A stretch of 62,242 bases of DNA from assembly GCA_019090315.1 (NCBI GenBank), contig JAHRWD010000041.1, positions 1 to 62,242 of the forward strand, written 5' to 3'. How positions within the stretch are numbered: position 1 is the first letter of the stretch; every line of letters begins with the position of its first letter. This document shows, one piece after another, positions 1-8,951 of the stretch. The notes below the pieces were generated by a model. The model saw nothing but the letters and a program-made list of their open reading frames with translations. It did no database searches and was not told the origin of the DNA. Made by a program: the position numbers and the translations under genes. The stretch comes from Pseudomonadales bacterium (GTDB lineage Bacteria > Pseudomonadota > Gammaproteobacteria > Pseudomonadales > JAHRWD01).

Positions 1-1
1 C

Positions 2-640
2 CTGTTCCCCACGACCGTGGGGATGAACCGCAAAAATAAATGTTAATTTAGGGATAACTTTGCTGTTCCCCACGACCGTGGGGATGAACCGGATGGTGTC
101 TTATACGATACCTTAGATTGTAACTGTTCCCCACGACCGTGGGGATGAACCGCTTTTATCGCCTTTCACGTCAACATCTCCAATCTGTTCCCCACGACCG
201 TGGGGATGAACCGTTCTTCGGCGGGTTCGGCGATACGCAAGTGCACTGTTCCCCACGACCGTGGGGATGAACCGTCAGTGCGCCCGGCCTGCTCGAAGCG
301 TGGCGCCTGTTCCCCACGACCGTGGGGATGAACCGTGGGTGAAACCTACTATGCTATTTTGAGGATGCTGTTCCCCACGACCGTGGGGATGAACCGCCGT
401 GCCGGTTAATCCGTTGACCGCGATGCTGCTGTTCCCCACGACCGTGGGGATGAACCGCGACCGACCACTTAGCCATAGACAGGTGGAATCTGTTCCCCAC
501 GACCGTGGGGATGAACCGAAAATAAGACAGTCTTTACCCGCGAGCAAAAACTGTTCCCCACGACCGTGGGGATGAACCGTCTCGCGCATCGACGTTACCG
601 GCAATCTTTACCTGTTCCCCACACCCGCGGGGATGAACCT
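2..640 (+). CRISPR. Type I-E CRISPR array (trailer end, truncated at left edge)
   Basis: Eleven 29-bp repeats occur with an exact 61-bp period, starting at 2, 63, 124, 185, 246, 307, 368, 429, 490, 551 and 612; the ten spacers are all 32 bp. The first ten repeats are identical. They begin CTGTTCCCCACG and end GGGGATGAACCG, and contain the near-perfect hairpin CCCCACG-AC-CGTGGGG. The last repeat (612-640) has a changed hairpin (ACACCCGCGGGG) and ends in T instead of G, the usual sign of the leader-distal end. Repeat length, spacer length and the ATGAACCG end match the type I-E class (Cascade). The leader and any cas genes should therefore lie to the left, outside the window. How many more spacers exist cannot be told. 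Confidence 0.97.
612..640 (+). repeat. Degenerate terminal CRISPR repeat
   Basis: This is the last unit of the array. It differs from the other ten in the stem region and at its final base, which weakens the hairpin on one side. Its sequence (CACACCCGCGGGG) is closer to the general I-E consensus than the array's own repeats are. It may therefore record the older, ancestral repeat, with the newer variant having spread from the leader end. Confidence 0.85.
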
Positions 641-1119
641 CGAGATCAATGCCGTGCTTTTCAGCAATAGCCGAATACCTCTATCACCGCCCAGCGCTAC
701 ATACATCTCACCCAGTCGCGCATACAGATCCTTGCCAAACAGCTTCCTAATGCCATAATGCCCATAGGTTTCATGGAAGGTCGTGCGCTCAACATCTGCC
801 GAATCTTCAAGCATATCCAGAACAAGGTAGGTCTTGCCCTTATGGAATACGCCTTTTATTTCGTTCTCAGCGCCCTGATCATCGGCGTGACCCTTTATCT
901 CGTCAGGCAGCGCGTCAAACGTATCAACAACAAACGCCGGTCTCCGGTCGAGACCACTCCATCCTCGGATTACCCGCTCGATGACTTCATCTGCATCATG
1001 CTTCGTGATGGAACTTGCAGGCCGGGCTTTATCTCTGGAGAAAAGAGCAGCCCCTGAATCAGTCTCCTTCGTTTCAATCGTATCGAACAGGTGATCAAAA
1101 GGCTTATTCAATACAACCA
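641..1119 (-). pseudogene. Decayed fragment of a phage/mobile-element polyvalent protein (HExxGH-like)
   Basis: The minus strand reads about 150 protein-like residues from near 1119 towards the array, ending in the motif FHETYGHYGIRKLFG. H-E-x-x-G-H followed by a Gly-rich stretch is typical of a domain in the very large polyvalent proteins of phages and conjugative elements, where it is thought to be a metal-dependent peptidase-like module. The only available start is TTG with no ribosome site. Near 675 the reading frame shifts: the read-through frame gives unlikely sequence, while the next frame gives SAIAEKHGIDLE. The open frame would also run into the CRISPR repeat. I read this as an internal scrap of a once much longer gene. 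The family assignment rests on one motif. Confidence 0.5.
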
Positions 1120-1254
1120 ATTCCAGCGTTCACAGTTACCAGCGAGCCCCAGCCAATGATGAGGTAGACGCAGGGGTTAGATGATTTTCCCTTTGTAAAA
1201 GTACCAATATTCGGTAACGTTGGTCTGTGGGATAATTTTTAGAGGGGGCGAATC

Positions 1255-1560
1255 ATGGCTAAAAATACCAGTGTATCACTTGGCGATCACTTCGAAAATT
1301 TTGTTGATGGTCGAGTAAAAGCAGGTCGTTATAGCTCCGCGAGTGATGCGGTTCGGGCGGGGCTTCGACCATTTGAGCAGGAAGAAACCCGGTTGGATTT
1401 ATTGCGCCAGACTTTGGCGGTGGGCGAAAACCAGCTTGATAGAGCCGATCCCGAATGCCGAAGGTGGGGGTTATATGGTGACGTTTCCTGCTTTACCTGG
1501 ATGCATTACGGATGGCGAAACGCTGGAAGAGGCACTTCAACCCGCGCTAGACGCATTTGA
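1255..1560 (+). pseudogene. ParD-family antitoxin, N-terminal part with frameshifted tail
   Basis: Residues 1-58 (MAKNTSVSLGDHFENFVDGR onwards to the LRQTLAVGENQL region) match the ribbon-helix-helix ParD/CopG antitoxins, which pair with ParE gyrase-poisoning toxins. A good ribosome site (AGAGGGGG) ends 6 bases before the ATG. After about base 1437 the frame no longer encodes ParD: about 40 residues of Cys/Trp/Arg-rich sequence follow, read out of frame through a hicB-like coding stretch. The ParD C-terminal toxin-binding tail is missing and no parE toxin follows. The DNA-binding half could still be made and might bind the old operator; ACCAA...TTGGT at 1204-1225 is a weak inverted repeat in the promoter region. 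Confidence 0.7.
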
Positions 1561-1747
1561 AGCATGGTCTGCGGCGGAACTTGAAGACAAGGGATTATTA
1601 CCAAAGCCAAAAACATACAGTGGGCTATTTGTTCAATGCATTCCGAAAAGTTTACATCGTAAACTGGCGAGGCGAGCTGAGATTAAGAGTGTTAGTTTGA
1701 GTCAATTGTCGGCGACGTTTTTAGCGGCGGGAGTTGCAGAAAACTAA
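1433..1747 (+). pseudogene. HicB-family antitoxin lacking its first residues
   Basis: In the frame one base off from the ParD head, the sequence reads LIEPIPNAEGGGYMVTFPAL and then PGCITDGETLEEAL, which is the partial RNase H-like fold of HicB antitoxins. It is followed by a C-terminal ribbon-helix-helix (YSGLFVQCIPKSLHRKLARR...SVSLSQL). HicB normally neutralises the mRNA-cleaving toxin HicA. The normal start and first few residues are absent. The nearest in-frame ATG (1475) lies inside the first beta strand and has no ribosome site. No hicA is present. Together with the ParD head this looks like a deletion that joined two antitoxin genes. Confidence 0.7.
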
Positions 1748-1758
1748 AGAGAAAAAAC

Positions 1759-2511
1759 ATGTCACAGAAATTTAAAAACCATTTCTCCACCCAGGCAGAA
1801 GCCTACAGCCGCTATCGTCCGACTTACCCGGTGCAGATGTTTGAATGGTTGGCTAAACAAGCTCCGGCTCGTGGTCAAGCGTGGGATTGTGCTACTGGTA
1901 ACGGGCAAGCCGCACTTGGGCTGGCAGAATATTTCGATAAAATCATCGCCACCGATGGCAGCGAAACCCAAATCGCCCACGCGACTCGCCACCCAAAGGT
2001 TCAATATCAACAGGGGGTTGCGGAAACCAGCGGTCTCGATAGTGATAGTTTCGATCTGATTACCGTGGCGCAGGCTTTGCACTGGTTTGATTTGCCCACG
2101 TTTTTTGCGGAGTGTGAGCGGTTATTAAAACCACAGGGCATCGTCGCAGTTTGGAGTTACGACATCCTGCGGCTTTCGCCGGAGATCGATAAAATCACCG
2201 ATCACTTCTATTCCGATATCGTCGGCGACTATTGGCCGCCGGGACGAGAACGCATCGACCAGGGATACGGAACCCTAGAGTTCCCATTCGACGAAATTGA
2301 AACGCCAGAATTTAAGATGTCCGCTAGCTGGTCGTTGGAACATTTTATTAACTACTTCAGCACCTGGTCAGCGGTTCAGCGTTACAAAGAGCGTAACCAA
2401 GCTGATCCGGTTGAATTGGTCAAAGATCGGTTTGTCGAAGCCTGGGGTGATGCCAATGAAAGCCGAATCGTCAACTGGTCGATTACCCTTCGGGTGGGTA
2501 TTCGCAGCTAA
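1759..2511 (+). CDS. Class I SAM-dependent methyltransferase
   Basis: 250 residues with the Rossmann-type methyltransferase fold. Motif I is WDCATGNGQAA (about residues 42-52), the acidic end of strand 2 is IIATDGSE, and motif IV is FDLITVAQALHWFD (about 98-111). The HWFD ending and the early YSRYRPTYP motif are typical of the Methyltransf_11 group that includes yeast Tmt1/Crg1-like and trans-aconitate methyltransferase-like enzymes. The true substrate cannot be read from the sequence. It starts 11 bases after the hicB remnant and lies 45 bases upstream of dapD, on the same strand, so it may be read together with dapD, though no functional link is apparent. Confidence 0.8.
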   Translation: MSQKFKNHFSTQAEAYSRYRPTYPVQMFEWLAKQAPARGQAWDCATGNGQAALGLAEYFDKIIATDGSETQIAHATRHPKVQYQQGVAETSGLDSDSFDLITVAQALHWFDLPTFFAECERLLKPQGIVAVWSYDILRLSPEIDKITDHFYSDIVGDYWPPGRERIDQGYGTLEFPFDEIETPEFKMSASWSLEHFINYFSTWSAVQRYKERNQADPVELVKDRFVEAWGDANESRIVNWSITLRVGIRS

Positions 2512-2556
2512 TTTTATACTCTATAAACACTCATTTTTCACATTACGGAGAAATCT

Positions 2557-3450
2557 ATGAAGCGAATTGGTCATCGATATATTGATACCGAAACGGGTAA
2601 TACTATTGATGCCTGGTTTCCAAAGGGAAATAAACGTAAAGGTAGAAGCTGCCTGGCAGAAAAAGTCGGAGTCATTAAAGGTGAATTTATTGAGGTTGAA
2701 ATAGAAACCTATTCCTCGGTAGCAACTACCACCGAAGAGGCGTATCTACGGCTTCACCTGTTGTCGGGTTGTGAAGTGCTGCCAAATGAGATCAATCTAG
2801 AAGGCATTTTTGATCTTCTCCCCAATGTGGCATGGACTACCGCCGGCCCGGTATTTCCTGGAAGAGTTGACGACCTGCGTGAACTGATCGCAAATGAGCC
2901 ACATCACCTGGGTATACCCTCCATCGACAAGTTTCCACGCATGACCGATTATGTGATCCCGCAAGGTGTTCGGATTGGCGATGCGGATCGAGTGCGGCTG
3001 GGTGCCCATCTGTCCCCGGGAACGACGGTAATGCATGAGGGGTTTGTGAACTTTAACGCCGGTACACTGGGTGAATGTATGATCGAAGGGCGTGTGACTC
3101 CAGGTGTGGTGGTGGGTAAAAACTCAGATGTCGGTGCTGGATCTTCAATTATGGGTACTCTTTCCGGGGGTGGGAAACAGGTTAACTCGATTGGCGAGCG
3201 GAGCCTGTTGGGTGCCAATGCCGGTATCGGAATTTCCCTTGGTGATGATTGTATTGTTGAGGCTGGGTTATACGTGACGGCGGGTACTAAGGTGAAAACC
3301 CCTGACGGATATGTTGTTTCCGCGCGTACGCTTTCGGGTCAGTCCGGTCTTTTGTACCGGCGTGATAGTCAATCCGGTGCTGTCGAGGTGATTCCATCGA
3401 GTTCTTCTAACTGGGGCGGTCTCAATAGTAATTTGCATAGCAATGACTAA
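2557..3450 (+). CDS. dapD: Tetrahydrodipicolinate N-succinyltransferase
   Basis: Transfers succinyl from succinyl-CoA to 2,3,4,5-tetrahydrodipicolinate in the succinylase branch of lysine and diaminopimelate synthesis, in the cytoplasm. The C-terminal half is a left-handed beta helix built from hexapeptide repeats (VRIGDADRVRLGAHLSPGTT, NSDVGAGSSIMGTLSGGG). The block ERSLLGANAGIGISLGDDC followed by IVEAGLYVTAGTKV is characteristic of the Pseudomonas/actinobacterial DapD type rather than the E. coli type. At 297 residues it is shorter than the roughly 340 of Pseudomonas, mainly in the N-terminal domain. The ATG is preceded by ACGGAG at a normal distance. Diaminopimelate supply for peptidoglycan makes it likely to be essential. 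Confidence 0.88.
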   Translation: MKRIGHRYIDTETGNTIDAWFPKGNKRKGRSCLAEKVGVIKGEFIEVEIETYSSVATTTEEAYLRLHLLSGCEVLPNEINLEGIFDLLPNVAWTTAGPVFPGRVDDLRELIANEPHHLGIPSIDKFPRMTDYVIPQGVRIGDADRVRLGAHLSPGTTVMHEGFVNFNAGTLGECMIEGRVTPGVVVGKNSDVGAGSSIMGTLSGGGKQVNSIGERSLLGANAGIGISLGDDCIVEAGLYVTAGTKVKTPDGYVVSARTLSGQSGLLYRRDSQSGAVEVIPSSSSNWGGLNSNLHSND

Positions 3451-3565
3451 TCGCCATTTCTAGCTCCAAAAAATAGTACCCTGCTGCGCTGCAACGTATA
3501 ATCGCGAAAATCAATTAAACTCAGTCCCCTTTTAACCAAAACCAACCAACCTGTAGGAAAGACCC

Positions 3566-4864
3566 GTGGCCACCGCTGATCAATTTATAAGCTGGTTCAG
3601 GCAGTCATCGCCCTATATTCATTCGCACCGAGGAAAAACCTTTGTGTTGATGATCCCGGGTGATGGCGTTGCGAACCCGAATTTTTCAAATATCATTCAT
3701 GATATTGCTCTGCTCAATAGCCTTGGCGTACGCCTGGTGCTGGTGCATGGTATGCGGCCGCAGATTGATGTGGAGCTTAGGGTGCGTGGGGTAGAGCCGG
3801 TTTTCCATGGCAACGTGCGTGTCACCACTGATGCAGCATTGCCAAGTGTGATCAGTGCTGCGGGTCAGCTGCGTATTGCGATTGAAGCCGAGCTGTCGAT
3901 GGGGCTAGCCAACTCGCCAATGCACGGTGCGCGTATTCGTGTATCCAACGGTAACTTTGTAGTGGCCAAGCCAATTGGAATTCACGATGGTGTGGATTTT
4001 TGCCATACCGGTGAGATCCGCAGGGTGGATATCGATACCATTCAGCGTCAGCTCGACGTTGGGGATATTGTGCTGCTTTCGCCGCTGGGTTATTCGCCTT
4101 CGGGGGAGGTATTTAACCTGCTGATGGAGGAGCTTGCGACTACCGTTGCGACGAAGCTGAAAGCTGAAAAAATCATCGCGCTGGGCAAAGGCAAAGGCCT
4201 GCTCGACGCAGAAGGCTCATTGGTTCGCGAACTCACCACCCAGCATCGTGTGGATGAAGTAAAGGATTCCAATCAGTCGTTATTGAAGGCCTGTTTAGCA
4301 GCCTGTAACGCAGGAGTACGCCGCGGCCATCTGATCAGTTATCAGGAAGATGGCGCATTACTTCAAGAGCTATTTACCCGCGACGGCGCAGGCACGTTGA
4401 TTAACCAAGGTGACTACGATCAGGTACGTTCCGCGACGATCGAAGATATTGGCGGCATATTAGAACTTATTCGCCCGTTGGAAGAGGATGGCACACTGGT
4501 GCGCCGTTCCCGTGAGCTGCTCGAAACCGAGTTGGACAGATTCACCCTGATCGAGCGCGACGGCATGATTACCGCCTGTGCTGCGCTGTATCCGTTTGAA
4601 GGTCAGCCAATCGCAGAGGTCGCCTGTGTAGTGGTGCACCCGGAATACCGTAAAGGTCAGCGCGGCGAACTACTGCTTAGCCATTTGGAAAAGCAGGCCA
4701 GCGTACAGGGTATTGAGAAACTACTTGTACTCACAACCCGTACCGCCCACTGGTTTAAGGAGAAGGGCTTTGAGGCCGCAAGTCTGGATGACCTGCCGGA
4801 ACAAAAGCAGTCGTCCTATAACTACCAGCGAAGCTCACACGTTTTTATAAAGAAGATCAGCTAG
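3566..4864 (+). CDS. argA: Amino-acid N-acetyltransferase (N-acetylglutamate synthase)
   Basis: Catalyses the first step of arginine synthesis, acetyl-CoA plus glutamate to N-acetylglutamate. The 432 residues show the classical two-domain ArgA: an N-terminal amino-acid-kinase-like domain (about 20-285; MIPGDGVANPNF, LVLVHGMRPQID, VLLSPLGYSPSGEVFN), which in this family binds the feedback inhibitor arginine, and a C-terminal GNAT acetyltransferase domain (about 290-430; VACVVVHPEYRKGQRGELLL acetyl-CoA loop). The start is GTG, chosen because AGGAAAG lies about 6 bases upstream and the protein then begins in register with the family. It stands between dapD and ilvD on the same strand, but gaps of 115 and 69 bases leave operon membership open. 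Confidence 0.93.
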   Translation: MATADQFISWFRQSSPYIHSHRGKTFVLMIPGDGVANPNFSNIIHDIALLNSLGVRLVLVHGMRPQIDVELRVRGVEPVFHGNVRVTTDAALPSVISAAGQLRIAIEAELSMGLANSPMHGARIRVSNGNFVVAKPIGIHDGVDFCHTGEIRRVDIDTIQRQLDVGDIVLLSPLGYSPSGEVFNLLMEELATTVATKLKAEKIIALGKGKGLLDAEGSLVRELTTQHRVDEVKDSNQSLLKACLAACNAGVRRGHLISYQEDGALLQELFTRDGAGTLINQGDYDQVRSATIEDIGGILELIRPLEEDGTLVRRSRELLETELDRFTLIERDGMITACAALYPFEGQPIAEVACVVVHPEYRKGQRGELLLSHLEKQASVQGIEKLLVLTTRTAHWFKEKGFEAASLDDLPEQKQSSYNYQRSSHVFIKKIS

Positions 4865-4933
4865 GAACGGGTCAAACCGTTTAAAAATATTTCGTAATTA
4901 CGCAAACCTATTAGAAGAATTCAGGAAGACAAC

Positions 4934-6772
4934 ATGCCTCATTATCGTTCACGCACATCAACCCACGGTCGTAACATGGCGGGTGCCCGCGCACTTTGGC
5001 GCGCCACCGGCGTAAAGGATAATGATTTCGGTAAGCCGATTATCGCAGTCGTAAACTCGTTCACCCAGTTTGTACCGGGTCACGTTCATCTAAAAGATAT
5101 GGGCCAACTTGTTGCCGGCGAAATTGAAAAACACGGTGGAATCGCAAAAGAATTCAATACTATCGCGATTGATGACGGTATCGCCATGGGTCACAGCGGC
5201 ATGCTGTACAGCTTGCCATCCCGTGAGCTGATCGCCGATTCCGTTGAATACATGGTCAACGCTCACTGTGCCGACGCAATGGTGTGTATCTCCAACTGCG
5301 ATAAAATCACACCGGGCATGTTGATGGCGGCATTGCGGCTTAACATCCCTGTGGTATTTGTTTCCGGCGGGCCAATGGAAGCGGGCAAAACCAAGCTAGC
5401 GGACAAAGTCGTTAAGCTTGATCTGATCGACGCGATGATCGCTGCACCTGATCCATCGGTTAGCGATGAAGATATCGAAAAGATCGAACGTTCCGCCTGC
5501 CCAACCTGCGGTTCATGTTCAGGAATGTTTACCGCCAACTCAATGAACTGCTTAGCCGAAGCCTTAGGTTTAGCGCTTCCCGGTAACGGCAGCTTATTAG
5601 CTACCCACTCAGATCGCCGTGAACTGTTTTTGAGCGCTGCGCGTTTGGTAGTAGATCTGTGCAAACGTTACTACGAGCAGGACGATGAAAGCGCATTGCC
5701 CCGTTCAATCGCAACCTTCGAAGCCTTTGAAAACGCCATGACGCTGGATATCGCCATGGGCGGTTCCACCAATACGGTATTGCACCTGTTGGCTGCAGCA
5801 CAGGAGGGCGAGGTCGATTTCAGCATGGCGGATATTGATCGGCTATCCCGTAAAGTACCCAACATCTGTAAAGTGGCACCCTCGACCAGCGAGTACCACA
5901 TGGAAGACGTTCACCGTGCAGGTGGCGTAATGGCTCTGCTGGGCGAATTAGATCGCGGTAACTTGCTGCACACAGACATCCCCACCGTTCACAGTAAAAC
6001 CATGGGCGACGCGTTAGACCAATGGGACATCATGCGCACCAAAGATGAAGCGGTTATCGACTTCTTCCGTGCTGGCCCCGCAGGTATTCCAACCCAAACC
6101 GCATTCAGTCAAAGTACTCGTTACGACAGCGTCGATAACGACCGTGAAAATGGATGTATCCACAGCTTCGAAAACGCCTTCAGTAAAGAGGGTGGCTTAG
6201 CGGTATTGTTTGGCAACATTGCAGAAAACGGCTGTATCGTAAAAACCGCTGGGGTAGACGAAAGCATCCTGACATTCAGCGGCCCGGCCAAAGTGTATGA
6301 AAGCCAGGACGATGCGGTAGAAGCGATTTTGGCAGACGAGGTAGTCGCCGGCGACGTAGTGATCGTACGTTACGAAGGCCCCAAAGGTGGCCCCGGTATG
6401 CAGGAGATGCTTTACCCCACCAGTTACATCAAAACCAAAGGTCTCGGTAAAGCTTGCGCGCTACTGACTGACGGACGTTTTTCCGGCGGTACTTCAGGAT
6501 TGTCGATCGGTCATGCCTCGCCAGAAGCGGCGGAAGGCGGAGCGATTGGTTTGGTAGAGACCGGTGATCTAATTAAAATCGATATTCCAAACAGAACCAT
6601 CAACCTTGACGTGTCGGATCAGCAATTGGCCGACCGTAGAAAAGCGATGGAAGCGAAAGGTGATAAAGCCTGGAAACCGATCAACCGAGAGCGATATGTT
6701 TCTACCGCGCTAAAAGCCTACGCAAGTATGACTACCAGCGCGGATAAGGGTGCGGTTCGCAAAATAGATTAG
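4934..6772 (+). CDS. ilvD: Dihydroxy-acid dehydratase
   Basis: Iron-sulfur enzyme that dehydrates 2,3-dihydroxy-isovalerate and 2,3-dihydroxy-3-methylvalerate to the keto acids of valine/isoleucine synthesis; it also feeds leucine and pantothenate synthesis. Full length (612 residues) and highly conserved: [20 protein letters not shown] start, cluster cysteines in [13 protein letters not shown] and [19 protein letters not shown], the substrate/Mg region [11 protein letters not shown], and the C-terminal [26 protein letters not shown] sits 7 bases before the ATG. A GC-rich hairpin follows about 50 bases after the stop. The cluster in this family is usually an oxygen-sensitive [4Fe-4S]; the sequence alone does not tell 4Fe from 2Fe forms. 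Confidence 0.97.
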   Translation: MPHYRSRTSTHGRNMAGARALWRATGVKDNDFGKPIIAVVNSFTQFVPGHVHLKDMGQLVAGEIEKHGGIAKEFNTIAIDDGIAMGHSGMLYSLPSRELIADSVEYMVNAHCADAMVCISNCDKITPGMLMAALRLNIPVVFVSGGPMEAGKTKLADKVVKLDLIDAMIAAPDPSVSDEDIEKIERSACPTCGSCSGMFTANSMNCLAEALGLALPGNGSLLATHSDRRELFLSAARLVVDLCKRYYEQDDESALPRSIATFEAFENAMTLDIAMGGSTNTVLHLLAAAQEGEVDFSMADIDRLSRKVPNICKVAPSTSEYHMEDVHRAGGVMALLGELDRGNLLHTDIPTVHSKTMGDALDQWDIMRTKDEAVIDFFRAGPAGIPTQTAFSQSTRYDSVDNDRENGCIHSFENAFSKEGGLAVLFGNIAENGCIVKTAGVDESILTFSGPAKVYESQDDAVEAILADEVVAGDVVIVRYEGPKGGPGMQEMLYPTSYIKTKGLGKACALLTDGRFSGGTSGLSIGHASPEAAEGGAIGLVETGDLIKIDIPNRTINLDVSDQQLADRRKAMEAKGDKAWKPINRERYVSTALKAYASMTTSADKGAVRKID

Positions 6773-6823
6773 CGGCTTCACCCTAAAAAGCTCAGCGGCG
6801 CCGTATTTGGCGTCAGTTGGAAG

Positions 6824-6844
6824 AGGGCCTGAATTCCAGGCCCT
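6824..6844 (+). terminator. Possible ilvD terminator hairpin
   Basis: Perfect 8-bp inverted repeat AGGGCCTG / CAGGCCCT with a 5-base loop, 51 bases after the ilvD stop. Only three T residues follow, so it is a weak intrinsic terminator at best, but its position suits transcript ending. Confidence 0.5.
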
Positions 6845-7527
6845 TTGAACGGAACGCCTTGCCTGATCCAATTGTGTACGATAAGGCCACATTCTGGTCA
6901 CCCCCACTCCTCCCGTGCAAACACGCTATTGATCTAACCGCATCCGCTGAAAACAGTTGGCTGGTGGGCTTGTTTTCATGGCGCACCTCCCTGGGAACGA
7001 TAACTTTTCAACTATCGCTCACCGGTAGCACTGTAGGTATCTATGGCCTCAATGGCGCTATCGACAATGAATGCCCGACAAGGGTGTTTTGCATCATCTA
7101 AAGTACGATATTCGAGCATCTATTATCCGCAATAAATCATTTCGCTAGACCTCCGATTTCTAAAGAAAGACAATTTTTTTAGTAGGCGGCGCTAGATTTT
7201 GTCAAAAGCTTGTCTATTCTTTTTGTATGTTTACTGCACTACGAACCTGTGTGGGGCTATTTGCAGGTAGGGAAATTTGCGATGGATGTCACAGAATTAA
7301 CAATGGCTAAAGTGACGAAACTAGTATGCTAATTAATGGCTGTAGCAAATTATATTGACTTTTTTCTCTGGTTAACAAGGCCGAAGATGGAAAGAGATCA
7401 AATAACCGCCTTAAGTGATCAGGCTGGATACAGTCCCTGAATGCACTGCGGGTTCCTGTAATCCAAAAAAACAGCCAGCAGACAAATTTTTATTTCTGTG
7501 TTGATGAGAGGTACAGAGGAGATGAAC
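6845..7527. other. Long intergenic stretch before the chemosensory cluster
   Basis: About 680 bases without a convincing gene. An open frame at 6817-7101 has no recognisable protein character and overlaps the ilvD hairpin. From about 7100 the DNA becomes AT-rich, with T-runs around 7170-7180 and 7220, as expected for the promoter region of the downstream pilG-like gene. No individual promoter could be named with confidence, and no RNA gene, riboswitch or repeat was recognised. Confidence 0.5.
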
Positions 7528-7938
7528 ATGCATGCCATAAAGGATGAAAGCGTCCCTTGTGTGACGGCTCTGATTGTCGACGATAGCAAAATGATTCGGG
7601 TGACTGCCAAAAAAATACTATTGAAAGCCGGCTACGAAGTCGTGCTAGCAACTGATGGGCTGGATGCGTTATCGAAGATTGTCGAATACCAGCCAGATCT
7701 GATCATCATGGATATTATGATGCCCGAAATAGATGGTTATGAGACCTGCACACTGATCAAGCAGCATAGGGAATATAAACGTATACCGGTGATTATGTTG
7801 TCAGGAAATCAGGATAAATCAGAAAGTGCCCAGGTCGAATCGGCCGGGTTTGATCTGTGTCTGGCAAAGCCGTTCAAGGCTGATGGATTGCTCAATGCCA
7901 TTGATAGTGTGCTAGAAAAAACAAAATATTTTAAGTGA
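7528..7938 (+). CDS. pilG: PilG-like single-domain response regulator
   Basis: CheY-like receiver of 136 residues. It shows the acidic pair in LIVDDSKMIR, phospho-acceptor Asp in DLIIMDIMMPEIDGYETC, the Thr/Ser switch position in VIMLSGN and Lys in LAKPFKA. The order and the IDGYETC motif match PilG, which in Pseudomonas is phosphorylated by ChpA and promotes type IV pilus extension and cAMP signalling. The ATG at 7528 is preferred over upstream GTG, TTG and ATG codons because AGAGGAG ends 6 bases before it. It is the first gene of the cluster. Confidence 0.85.
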   Translation: MHAIKDESVPCVTALIVDDSKMIRVTAKKILLKAGYEVVLATDGLDALSKIVEYQPDLIIMDIMMPEIDGYETCTLIKQHREYKRIPVIMLSGNQDKSESAQVESAGFDLCLAKPFKADGLLNAIDSVLEKTKYFK

Positions 7939-7963
7939 AACATTCAGGGGTTTGGAAATAGAT

Positions 7964-8338
7964 ATGGCAAAAGTGTTGATAGTGGATGATTCGCCTACCG
8001 AAGCGCATGTTCTGGAAAAAATGTTGAAGATAGACGGACATGAGGCAATTAAGGCAAGTAATGGCGAAGAAGGCATTGCGATGGCAATCGAGGAGATGCC
8101 GAACTTGATCGTGATGGATGTGGTGATGCCTGGAATGAATGGTTTTAAGGCTACTCGCAAGATTCACAGGAATGAGTCGACCAGGGACATTCCTATCATG
8201 ATCGTTACCACCAAGAACCAGGATACTGACATTGAGTGGGGCTTGAGTCAGGGTGCCTCTGACTACATGGCAAAACCTGTGGATGTCGATCTGTTTCGAG
8301 AGAAGGTACAACACTTACTGCAGTCAGTGGCCAGTTAG
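7964..8338 (+). CDS. pilH: PilH-like single-domain response regulator
   Basis: A second CheY-like receiver, 124 residues, starting MAKVLIVDDSPTEAHVLEKM, almost the PilH signature start. Phospho-acceptor Asp is in LIVMDVVMPGMNGFKATR, followed by IMIVTTKNQDTDIEWG and DYMAKPVDVD. In Pseudomonas PilH counteracts PilG, possibly as a phosphate sink or as the retraction-side output. A TTG codon 12 bases upstream is in frame but would add four residues not expected in PilH, so the ATG is chosen. Only 25 bases separate it from pilG, and pilI starts one base after its stop: a clear operon. Confidence 0.87.
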   Translation: MAKVLIVDDSPTEAHVLEKMLKIDGHEAIKASNGEEGIAMAIEEMPNLIVMDVVMPGMNGFKATRKIHRNESTRDIPIMIVTTKNQDTDIEWGLSQGASDYMAKPVDVDLFREKVQHLLQSVAS

Positions 8339-8339
8339 T

Positions 8340-8876
8340 ATGAGCACTAATTCATCGACAGTGCTGGATAGCTTGTTGCGGATGGATGAGTTGGCGCGGC
8401 AGATCCAGAGCGATGAACAGGTAGCTGCAGAACATCACGGTGAGTGGCGTGGTTTGGCGTTTATGCTAAATGGACAACCTGTTATTTCTGCTACACATGA
8501 AATTACCGAGATTATCGAGCTTCCTGAATCGATAACCATCGTACCGGATACGCCTGAATGGATGGTGGGGTTGGCAAATTTTCACGGTGAAGTTTTGCCC
8601 ATTTCTGACCTCCAGTGTTTTGTGGGTAACCCGCCCGTCAACAGGGACTATCAATCGAAAGTTCTGGTGGTAAAAAACCACGGTAGATATACCGGTTTTC
8701 TGGTGCCATCAGTAACCGGTTTCAGGTATTTCCCCGAAAATAAAAAGCAGGAATATACACCTCTGGGCAATTTGCTTGATATGTATATATATGACCTGTT
8801 TGAAATTGACGGTGAATCCTGGCCTGTTATCAATATGGCCGCAGTAATAAGCAATAAACGTTTTTTGATGAACTAA
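8340..8876 (+). CDS. pilI: PilI-like CheW adaptor
   Basis: 178 residues with a CheW fold: WRGLAFMLNGQPVISATHEI, the conserved P-x-x-P-E-W-M-V-G-L-A-N-F-H-G-E block, and a closing strand set. CheW proteins link the MCP to the kinase. The gene position, directly after pilH and before the MCP, matches PilI of the Pseudomonas Pil-Chp system. The open frame extends upstream to 8253 but overlaps pilH in another frame; the ATG at 8340, one base after the pilH stop, is the sensible start and suggests translational coupling. Confidence 0.83.
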   Translation: MSTNSSTVLDSLLRMDELARQIQSDEQVAAEHHGEWRGLAFMLNGQPVISATHEITEIIELPESITIVPDTPEWMVGLANFHGEVLPISDLQCFVGNPPVNRDYQSKVLVVKNHGRYTGFLVPSVTGFRYFPENKKQEYTPLGNLLDMYIYDLFEIDGESWPVINMAAVISNKRFLMN

Positions 8877-8951
8877 CGGTTTGTTTTGAATAACTAAAGA
8901 ATAGGCACGGAGAACGCTCCGGGCTATCTAATTACATGAGGATCAATCGAT

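Noticed and set aside
275..604. Minus-strand open frame of 109 codons inside the CRISPR array
   Set aside because: Its sequence is only the repeat read through the spacers (VHPHGRGEQ/SSPRSWGT recurring every 61 bases).
758..1057. Plus-strand open frame opposite the polyvalent-protein fragment
   Set aside because: It has no family resemblance and no ribosome site, and the opposite strand gives clearly protein-like sequence with the HETYGH motif.
6817..7101. 94-codon open frame after ilvD
   Set aside because: It overlaps the ilvD hairpin, has no ribosome site and no protein-like pattern.
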